This document shows positions 58,413 through 64,000 of a DNA stretch of 64,000 nt, one piece after another. The stretch covers positions 1 to 64,000 of the forward strand of contig NZ_LMKP01000044.1 in NCBI RefSeq assembly GCF_001421715.1, in the 5' to 3' direction. How positions within the stretch are numbered: position 1 is the stretch's first letter; the number at the start of each line of letters is the position of its first letter. The position numbers and the translations under genes are program-made. The stretch comes from Sphingomonas sp. Leaf22 (GTDB lineage Bacteria > Pseudomonadota > Alphaproteobacteria > Sphingomonadales > Sphingomonadaceae). The notes beneath the pieces are model-generated. The model worked only from the letters and a program-made list of their open reading frames with translations, searched no databases and had not been told where the DNA came from.

Positions 58413-58993
58413 GCGCGAACATCCTCTTCGTGGTCCATGATAGAACGGGATTGCGTCGGTCCGATCCACGCGCGGGTCTCGCGCAGCAGTTCGTTCGACA
58501 AAGCCGCGTCATCGATCGCACGCGACAATATGACAGCGCCCACCATCGCTGCCCAGCGCCCGATCGCCGCACGGCGCCGCTCCGCGCCATCGTCTCCCGG
58601 CAATGCTTCCGCCAGACGGCCGATATGCGCGTCCAGCCCTTCGGCCATGGCACCGCGCGCTGGGGGTGTCTGATGTCGCATCAATCCGGCGAGGCTCGCC
58701 ATCGGGCATCCCTGATCGGCATTTTCGCGATGCAATAGCGACAGATAGGTGTCGGTCCATGTATCGATATCGTCCATCCCGGATCCGTCGCCCGCCAGTG
58801 CGTCGGTGACCGTTGCCGTGATCAAGTCGTCCTTCGATGCAAAATGGCCATAGAAACCGCCATGCGTCTGCCCGGCGGCTTTCATGACGTCGGCGACCGT
58901 TACCGCCGCGAAGCCACGCTCGCGGAACAGCCGGCTTGCCTCCTGCAGGATGCGGCGACGGTTAGCGACCATCTGCTCGCGGCTGACCTTCAT
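58409..58993 (-). CDS. TetR/AcrR-family repressor
   Basis: A TetR repressor of about 194 residues. The N-terminal HTH reads RRRILQEASRLFRERGFAAVTVADVMKAAGQTHGGFYGHFASKDDLITATV, the usual signature. The C-terminal ligand domain has QGCPMASLAGLM, ERRRAAIGRWAAMVGAVILSRAIDDAALSNELL, as in regulators of redox/dehydrogenase genes. The ATG at 58993 follows GGAG; a second ATG at 59008 is in frame. It is divergent from the SDR/alcohol dehydrogenase unit, with an ATGAC-GCAT-GTCAT inverted repeat between, so it probably represses those genes until a small (reactive or aromatic) ligand is present. Confidence 0.9.
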   Translation of the reverse strand: MKVSREQMVANRRRILQEASRLFRERGFAAVTVADVMKAAGQTHGGFYGHFASKDDLITATVTDALAGDGSGMDDIDTWTDTYLSLLHRENADQGCPMASLAGLMRHQTPPARGAMAEGLDAHIGRLAEALPGDDGAERRRAAIGRWAAMVGAVILSRAIDDAALSNELLRETRAWIGPTQSRSIMDHEEDVRA

Positions 58994-59050
58994 TGAAATA
59001 ATCTCCATCGAGCAGTTGACGTTTCATGACGGCTATCACATTTAATAATC

Positions 59051-59064
59051 ATGACGCATGTCAT
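59051..59064. promoter_or_regulatory. Candidate TetR operator
   Basis: ATGAC (59051-59055), GCAT, GTCAT (59060-59064): an inverted repeat in the AT-rich gap between the divergent TetR and SDR genes, 34-47 bp upstream of the SDR start. Position and symmetry fit an operator of the adjacent TetR protein. Confidence 0.5.
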
Positions 59065-59097
59065 CAATATAGCGACGCCTATGGAAAGGGCAATCCG

Positions 59098-59436
59098 ATG
59101 ACCGACCCTGCCGTTCTCATCACTGGTGCTTCCACTGCTATCGGTGCGACCAACGCCGATCGTCTCACGCGCCGCGGGCACGGCCTTGTGCTGGTCACCC
59201 GCGACGAGGGTCGCCTCGATGGACCGGCGTTGCGACCGAACGATGACGCCGGCGTCGCGGTCGAGGTCCTGCCCGCCGATCTAACGCAGCCCGACCAGTT
59301 CGCCGTCGTTAAGCCGCGGTTGCACGATAACGACCGGATCGGCGTCCGCATCGACAATGCGGGGGCGGGCTTTGGCGGCAGCTTTACCGACCAGCCGACC
59401 GACGCGATCGATTGGCTCGCGGAGCACGCGGCATGA
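59098..59436 (+). pseudogene. Truncated short-chain dehydrogenase
   Basis: The first 112 residues of an SDR: PAVLITGASTAIGATNADRLTRRGHGLVLVTRD (Rossmann Gly motif) and DNAGAGFGGSFTDQP, then the chain stops 8 codons on. A full SDR has about 250 residues with a catalytic YxxxK, absent here. The adenine loop NNAG has become DNAG. The remaining stop overlaps the next gene's ATG by 4 bp. A deletion has removed the catalytic half; the stump may serve only to lead ribosomes into the dehydrogenase gene. Confidence 0.82.
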
Positions 59437-60434
59437 AGGCGTATGTGCTGGAACGGTACGGCAAGGGGCAGCAACTGAAGCGTTCCGACGTGACCGACCC
59501 CGTTGCCGCAGCCGGCGAGGTGCTGGTCGAAATCCATGCGACTGCAGTCAATCCACTCGACGGAAAAATCCGTGACGGCGCGTTCAAGCCGATCCTGCCA
59601 TACAAGCCGCCCGTCATCCTCGGACATGATCTGGCGGGCATCGTGGTCGGCGTCGGTACAGGCGTAACCCGCTTCAAGGTCGGCGATGCCGTCTATGGTC
59701 GTCCGCGCGACCGACACATCGGCACCTTCGCCGAGCGGATCGCGGTCAACGCGGCCGATCTGGCACCGAAGCCCGCCAATGCAACGATGGCGGAGGCGGC
59801 GTCGCTGCCGCTCGTTGCGCTGACCGCGTGGCAGGTGCTCGTCGAGGAAGCCGGTCTGAAGCCGGGGCAGAAGGTGCTGATCCATGCCGGCTCGGGCGGG
59901 GTCGGCACGATCGCGATCCAGCTCGCCAAGTATCTCGGCGCGACCGTCGCGACGACGGCGAGCGCCACCAACGCAGATCTGGTCCGCAGCCTCGGTGCCG
60001 ACGTCGTCATCGATTACAGGACGCAGGACTTCACGACCCTGCTGTCGGGATACGACGTTGTCCTCAACAATCTCGACCCCAAAACGCTCGAACGATCGCT
60101 GAAGGTGTTGAAGCCCGGCGGCAAGCTGATCTCGATCTCGGGACCGCCCGATCCCGCCTTTGCGAGAGCGCAGGGCCTCAATCCTCTGATCCGCCTCATC
60201 CTGCGCCTGATGAGTGCCGGCATTCGCCGCCGGGCGAGGCGCGCAGGCGTCGATTATGCCTTCCTGTTCATGCGGGCCGATGGCGATCAACTCGCCCGGA
60301 TCGGCGCGCTGGTCGAGGACGGTGCGATCCGACCTGTGGTTGGCCGAACCTTCACTTTCGATGCGCTGAACGAAGCGATCGACTACGTCGATAGCGGCCG
60401 CGCGAAGGGCAAGGTGGTGGTAACGGTCCAATGA
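59433..60434 (+). CDS. Zinc-less MDR oxidoreductase (quinone reductase/enone type)
   Basis: A 333-residue medium-chain dehydrogenase/reductase without structural zinc, like NADPH:quinone or enone reductases. The GroES-like N terminus has HATAVNPLDGKIRDGAFKPILPYKPPVILGHDLAGIVVGVG and FKVGDAVYGRP. The NADP fold is VLIHAGSGGVGTIAIQLAKYLGATVATTAS. VIDYRTQDF, VVLNNLDP, LKPGGKLISISG and the C-terminal GRTFTFDALNEAIDYVDSGRAKGKVVVTV complete the family pattern. The ATG at 59433 overlaps the truncated SDR's stop. Probably regulated by the divergent TetR protein and acting on quinones or unsaturated carbonyls. Confidence 0.9.
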   Translation: MKAYVLERYGKGQQLKRSDVTDPVAAAGEVLVEIHATAVNPLDGKIRDGAFKPILPYKPPVILGHDLAGIVVGVGTGVTRFKVGDAVYGRPRDRHIGTFAERIAVNAADLAPKPANATMAEAASLPLVALTAWQVLVEEAGLKPGQKVLIHAGSGGVGTIAIQLAKYLGATVATTASATNADLVRSLGADVVIDYRTQDFTTLLSGYDVVLNNLDPKTLERSLKVLKPGGKLISISGPPDPAFARAQGLNPLIRLILRLMSAGIRRRARRAGVDYAFLFMRADGDQLARIGALVEDGAIRPVVGRTFTFDALNEAIDYVDSGRAKGKVVVTVQ

Positions 60435-60473
60435 CGGATACACGCGTCCCGCTCCTTCGGATCGCACAAGCGA

Positions 60474-60659
60474 GGGAACCGCAATGACCCGGGCGCGAGC
60501 GAGAACTCGTCGGATCTGACGCGCCGCATCCCCGGGGCCGAACTCGTCCTGTATCCCGACGCCGGGCATGGCGGCATCTTCCCGTATCACGCCGCCTTCG
60601 TGGCGAGGGCCATGGCATTTCTCGACGCCTGCCCGACCGGGGTCGTCCGGAGCGTCTAA
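60474..60659 (+). pseudogene. Alpha/beta-hydrolase C-terminal fragment
   Basis: An in-frame stretch ending at TAA 60659 reads GNRNDPGASENSSDLTRRIPGAELVLYPDAGHGGIFPYHAAFVARAMAFLD. Intact relatives have GDNDPMVP-x-ENS...ARRIPGAELVIYPDAGHGGIFQYH, so this is the last quarter of such a hydrolase, with the catalytic His (DAGHGG). The nucleophile part is gone. It abuts the oxidoreductase gene directly, showing a deletion joined them. Confidence 0.8.
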
Positions 60660-60676
60660 CAGATAAGGAGACACCG

Positions 60677-61492
60677 ATGAATTCGACATCCAGCAGGATC
60701 GCTCTCGTGACGGGTGCCTCTTCCGGCATCGGAAAGGCAAGTGCCGAGGCCCTGGCTCGCACGGGCTTCACGGTTTTCGGCACGAGCCGCAGGCCGAGTG
60801 GCGGGAGCCCTGAAGACGTCACGATGCTGGCGTGCGACGTGACCGACGATGCGTCCGTCGCAGCACTGGTGACGACGATACTCGAACGCGCCGGCCGCAT
60901 CGACGTGCTGGTCAACAACGCTGGTCTGGGCATGTTCGGGGGTGCCGAAGAATCTTCGGTGGCCCAGGTCCAGCAGCTGTTCGACGTCAACCTGTTCGGG
61001 GTGATGCGCATGACCAACGCCGTGTTGCCGTCGATGCGGCTGCAGCGAGCAGGACGTATCGTCAATATCAGCTCGGCCCTCGGTTTCGTTCCCGCACCAT
61101 ATTCAGCGCATTATGCGGCAAGCAAATACGCACTCGAAGGCTATTCGGAATCGCTTGACCACGAAGTCCGGGCGTTCAACGTGCGCGTGGCCTTGATCGA
61201 ACCGGGCACCGTCCAGGGCTCGTTCGACCATAGCTCGCTCGAACCGGATGCAAAGCTGGCGGCATACGCGGCAGGCCGCGCTTGGGTGCATGACTTCTAT
61301 ACCAAGTCCAAGCTCACCGCCGACACTCCCGACGACGTAGCGGACGCCGTACGTCTGGCCGCCACGGTCGCACAGCCGCGCCAGCGTTACCCCGTCGGCA
61401 AGGTCGCGCGGCAAATCAGCCTGCTGCGTCGCCTCATGCCCGCGAGGCTGTTCGACAAGGCGTTGCGGCAGCAGTTCCGCATGCCGACCTGA
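60677..61492 (+). CDS. Short-chain dehydrogenase/reductase
   Basis: A 271-residue classical SDR. The cofactor motif is ALVTGASSGIGKASAEALARTGFTVFGTSRR (the Arg pair suggests NADPH), then LACDVTDD, VLVNNAGLGMFGGAEE, and the catalytic Ser, Tyr, Lys in IVNISSALGFVPAPYSAHYAASKYALEG. EPGTVQGSFD follows. The C-terminal part matches oxidoreductases annotated only as SDR; the substrate cannot be told. AAGGAGA before the ATG is a strong ribosome site. It follows the hydrolase remnant in the same direction and probably belongs to the TetR-controlled unit. Confidence 0.9.
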   Translation: MNSTSSRIALVTGASSGIGKASAEALARTGFTVFGTSRRPSGGSPEDVTMLACDVTDDASVAALVTTILERAGRIDVLVNNAGLGMFGGAEESSVAQVQQLFDVNLFGVMRMTNAVLPSMRLQRAGRIVNISSALGFVPAPYSAHYAASKYALEGYSESLDHEVRAFNVRVALIEPGTVQGSFDHSSLEPDAKLAAYAAGRAWVHDFYTKSKLTADTPDDVADAVRLAATVAQPRQRYPVGKVARQISLLRRLMPARLFDKALRQQFRMPT

Positions 61493-61615
61493 GCCCGCGC
61501 CCCGGACGGCGCGCGGCGACAGCCCTACGACGGGCCATCAAGCAACGATGCGCGGGTATTGCTCAGCCCCCGGCGGTGCGATCATGCATCCCAAGATGCC
61601 TGCGCCGCGTCGCCG

Positions 61616-62130
61616 TCAATTTCCAGTGTTTGCAGCCAGATCGATCGCGTCTGCCATGACCTTGTAGCCGACGTCTTTTGGGGGAAGTTTATCACCGTCG
61701 CGGTACCGAGGATCGGCTTTGTCAGCGATCACGGCCGAAGCGGTCGAGCGCCTGCCGTACAGCCTCGCATCGCTCGCTTTCACCGGCAGTATCCTGTCAG
61801 GGCGGGATCGTCCGCGCGCTCGATGATCTGCTTGTCGGCCGCGATCAGGGCATCAGCCGTGACTGGATCGCCCCCCGTTGATCTAAGCTGCGGTCGATGT
61901 CGTTGATGCCCGGGTCGCGCTGCCAGCCGATCGGTCCAGCCCCGAAAGGCATTGATGGTGGAACCGGCACCTTCGGCGACAGAGGCACCCAAGGCAACGA
62001 CGACGTTCGTAGACTGCGTTGGTGCTACGTCGACCTGGGTGAGGATGACCGGCGCACGGATGGAGACCGACAGTCGATCGAGCGCATCGACCGCCAGCGG
62101 GATAGGACCGCTTCTCAGCGGCGTCGCGTG
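61616..62130 (-). pseudogene. SGNH/GDSL hydrolase remnant
   Basis: On the minus strand, one frame reads ATPLRSGPIPLAVDALDRLSVSIRAPV, then VVVALGASVAEGAGSTINAFRGWTDRLAARPG (the GDSITEG...FRGWPDRLAER block with the Asp of GDS changed to Ala). After a jump come INDIDRS (next frame), VTADALIAADKQIIERA, EAVRQALDRF and DPRYRDGDKLPPKDVGYKVMADAIDLA, where relatives have DHLHPNDAGYKAMADAIDL. The middle third is deleted, frames shift at least twice, and the late catalytic His is lost. Relatives are exported carbohydrate esterases. 61493-61615 holds nothing I recognise. Confidence 0.82.
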
Positions 62131-62157
62131 GAAGGTGCTGCAGGACCGTCGCCTCTA

Positions 62158-62730
62158 CTAATAAGCGCGCTGTCCCGCGACATTGCCGGCCGGCACGTAG
62201 CGGCACACGACATAGTCGTCGCGCGCGTTGCTCGCCTCGGCACAGCCGAACCGCTGCGTCGTCCGCCACATGATCTGGGTGTAATGCCCGACATCGCCGA
62301 ACTTGCCGGTGCGGGACACAGCGGGCAGCACGCCCGGCAGATAGTCGCGCCGTTCGGCGACCCAATGCCCGACCATTTCGTCGTAGCGATAGGCACCGCG
62401 CGTGCCGGTCCACAAATTCTCACCTTGTTCGGGGGCCCCGCGCGGTTGCGCCGAATGTTCGAACCGACCGGTCTTCGCCAGCGTATCGGCATAGCGTCCG
62501 GCATCGCGCGCCAGTGCCGGGTCCCAGTCGAGCGGGGCCAGTCCCGCCGCTGCCCGCGCCGCCCGGTGACCCGCGTCCATCGCCTGTCGCAACAGCGCCG
62601 GTCCGTGCGGTGCCGGCCCTTCGAACGTGCGCGGTTCGACGATGCGTTCGGGGCCTGCCTCGCCGCCCGACGAACAGCCGGTCAGCAGCAAAACCGGCGC
62701 GAGTATTTGTATCGATCGCATGACGCCCAT
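62158..62730 (-). CDS. CAP-domain (SCP/PR1-like) lipoprotein
   Basis: A 190-residue exported lipoprotein; the lipobox is VLLLTGCSS with the lipid Cys near residue 19. The mature part is a CAP domain: AMDAGHRAARAAAGLAPLDWDPALARDAGRYADTLAKTGRFEHSAQP (first active-site His), QGENLWTGT (Glu), MVGHWVAE, VGHYTQIMWRTTQRFGCA (second His and the CAP signature) and VVCRYVPAGNVAG. Bacterial CAP proteins are secreted or envelope proteins of mostly unknown role. It is divergent from hemW with 11 bp between the two starts, so their promoters must lie within each other's coding regions or overlap. Confidence 0.92.
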   Translation of the reverse strand: MGVMRSIQILAPVLLLTGCSSGGEAGPERIVEPRTFEGPAPHGPALLRQAMDAGHRAARAAAGLAPLDWDPALARDAGRYADTLAKTGRFEHSAQPRGAPEQGENLWTGTRGAYRYDEMVGHWVAERRDYLPGVLPAVSRTGKFGDVGHYTQIMWRTTQRFGCAEASNARDDYVVCRYVPAGNVAGQRAY

Positions 62731-62741
62731 ATGGGACGGCG

Positions 62742-63905
62742 ATGGTGCCCGACCAACCTCCGCTCACGCTGCCGCCGCTGGCGCTCTACGTCCACTGGCC
62801 GTTCTGCGTGTCGAAATGCCCCTATTGCGACTTCAACAGCCATGTCCGCGATACGGTCGATCAGGCGGCGTGGTTGCAGGCGCTACTCGCCGATCTGGCG
62901 CATGAGGTCGCCGCGCTGCCCGACCGGCGGTTGGCGTCGATCTTTTTCGGGGGCGGTACGCCGTCGCTGATGCCGCCGGCGACCGTCGCCGCGATCATCG
63001 ATGCCGCGTGCCGCGCGTGGCCGCCGACCGATGATATCGAAATCACGCTGGAGGCGAATCCGTCGTCGGTCGAGGCCGCGCGCTTCGCCGATATCGCCGC
63101 CGCCGGCGTCAATCGCGTGTCGCTGGGCGTGCAGGCGTTGCACGACGATGCCCTCGCCTTCCTCGAACGCGCGCATGGCGTCGAGGAGGCACTGGCCGCG
63201 CTCGGCGTCGCGCAGCGCCATTTCGCTCGGGTCAGTTTCGACCTGATCTATGCCCGGCCCGGCCAGTCGCTCGACCAGTGGCAAGCCGAACTCGCCCGTG
63301 CGCTGTCGTTCGGGACCGAGCATCTGTCGCTGTACCAGTTGACCATCGAGCCGGGCACGCGCTTTGCGACGCTAGCGGCAAAGGGGGCGCTGACCCTGCC
63401 CGATTCCGACCTTGCCGCCGACCTGTTCGAAACCACGCAGGCGATGACGTCGGCCGCCGGCCTGCCGCTGTACGAGGTGTCGAACCATGCCCGGCCGGGT
63501 GCGGAGAGCCGCCACAACCTGACCTATTGGCGCTATCGCGACTATGCCGGTATCGGTCCGGGCGCGCATGGCCGGCGTGGAGGCATGGCGACGGTCCGAC
63601 GCAAGAAGCCCGAGAACTGGATCGCGGCGGTGACGCGCAACGGCCATGGCATCGAACGCGAGGATGCGCTGACCCCCGACGAACGCGTGACCGAGGCGCT
63701 GGTGATGGGCCTGCGGATGCGCGAGGGGATCGACCTTGCCCGCGTCGCGGCGCTGGGCGCACGACCGATCGACGCGGTAGTGCGCGCCCCCGCGGTGGCG
63801 CTGCTGGCGCGGCAGGGACTGGTGGCGCGCGAGGGCGACCGGCTGGCGCTGACCCCGGCGGGGTTTCCGGTGCTCGACGCGGTGCTGCGCGAGATCGCGG
63901 TATAG
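62742..63905 (+). CDS. hemW: Radical SAM heme chaperone HemW
   Basis: A 387-residue HemW, long misnamed oxygen-independent coproporphyrinogen oxidase; it binds heme and an Fe-S cluster and delivers heme to apo-proteins. The radical SAM cluster motif is Cys22-x3-Cys26-x2-Cys29 in YVHWPFCVSKCPYCDFNS. FFGGGTPSLM, ITLEANPSSVE, GVNRVSLGVQAL and FDLIYARPGQ follow. The HemW-specific RHNLTYWRYRDYAGIGPGAHG is present, and the HemN-only N-terminal Cys pattern is absent. The C-terminal winged helix has LTPDERVTEALVMGLRMREGIDLARV. In many genomes it follows rdgB and rph; here the upstream neighbour is the divergent CAP gene. Confidence 0.95.
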   Translation: MVPDQPPLTLPPLALYVHWPFCVSKCPYCDFNSHVRDTVDQAAWLQALLADLAHEVAALPDRRLASIFFGGGTPSLMPPATVAAIIDAACRAWPPTDDIEITLEANPSSVEAARFADIAAAGVNRVSLGVQALHDDALAFLERAHGVEEALAALGVAQRHFARVSFDLIYARPGQSLDQWQAELARALSFGTEHLSLYQLTIEPGTRFATLAAKGALTLPDSDLAADLFETTQAMTSAAGLPLYEVSNHARPGAESRHNLTYWRYRDYAGIGPGAHGRRGGMATVRRKKPENWIAAVTRNGHGIEREDALTPDERVTEALVMGLRMREGIDLARVAALGARPIDAVVRAPAVALLARQGLVAREGDRLALTPAGFPVLDAVLREIAV

Positions 63906-63966
63906 GCTTGCCCCGTTCCCGGCGACTGCGCACAACCGCGCATCACCAGTAAAAACGGGGCCGACC

Positions 63967-64000
63967 ATGCCGACCATGCCGACCATCACCCGCCGCACCG
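63967..64000 (+). CDS. Possible start of next gene (partial)
   Basis: After hemW, GCCGACCAT occurs three times in tandem (from about 63960), giving two in-frame ATGs (63967 and 63976) and a frame reading MPTMPTITRRT that runs off the window. No family can be told. The triplication could be slippage at the start codon. Confidence 0.3.
   Translation, partial: MPTMPTITRRT

Noticed and set aside
1..64000. tRNA, rRNA, CRISPR arrays, toxin-antitoxin pairs, phage modules
   Set aside because: I looked for T-loop-like motifs, regular spaced repeats and typical small gene pairs and saw none that hold up.

Overview
The window is GC-rich, densely coded DNA from a free-living alphaproteobacterium. The best fit is a sphingomonad (Sphingomonas-like). 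This is inferred from five TonB-dependent receptors (TBDRs) in 64 kb, clustered glycoside hydrolases, typical sphingomonad intergenic hairpins, and the style of purH, nadB and hemW. Nothing seen directly names a species. No tRNA, rRNA, CRISPR array or replication origin was found.

Layout. 0-1.8 kb: an IS1182-type insertion sequence with oddly duplicated ends. 1.8-5.1 kb: three membrane proteins (DUF2254, YihY/BrkB, AI-2E-type permease). 5.1-16.7 kb: a hexuronate/plant-polysaccharide locus with an MFS transporter, D-mannonate dehydratase, GH67 alpha-glucuronidase, a FadR-type GntR regulator, a large TBDR and a GH35-like hydrolase. A shared 14-bp box lies in the manD/GH67 divergent promoter and before the TBDR. 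16.8-28.6 kb: mixed genes (small lipoprotein, purH, HAD phosphatase plus GH43, class A beta-lactamase-like enzyme, nadB, S41 peptidase overlapping a membrane-bound AraC regulator, a leaderless PhnD-like protein overlapping a fatty-acid desaturase).

28.9-35.1 kb: a compact operon behind a Fur-box-like site: siderophore TBDR, PiuC-type dioxygenase, PepSY membrane protein, DUF2271 protein carrying a DGVSGAT flavinylation motif, DUF4198 protein and ApbE. It reads as a flavinylated periplasmic electron route, probably for reducing imported ferric iron. 35.1-37.6 kb: mesX-mesD (oxygen-requiring, folate-independent methionine synthase) behind a cobalamin riboswitch, with a perfect 22-bp palindrome at the presumed promoter. 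37.8-43.0 kb: a TBDR divergent from a secreted sulfatase whose gene overlaps that of an exported formylglycine-generating enzyme, its probable activator.

43.1-49.2 kb: transglutaminase-like protein, then an ECF sigma factor (frameshifted near its start), FecR anti-sigma factor, STN-domain TBDR and an exported metallophosphoesterase. 49.2-49.8 kb: a scar of a dead tyrosine recombinase and a dead IS481 transposase. 49.8-58.2 kb: a chemoreceptor, then an alpha-galactoside locus (TBDR, GH27, a broken sugar transporter, an esterase). 58.3-62.1 kb: a TetR-controlled redox cluster littered with truncated genes (SDR, alpha/beta hydrolase, SGNH hydrolase). 62.1-64 kb: a CAP-domain lipoprotein, hemW, and the first codons of a possible next gene.
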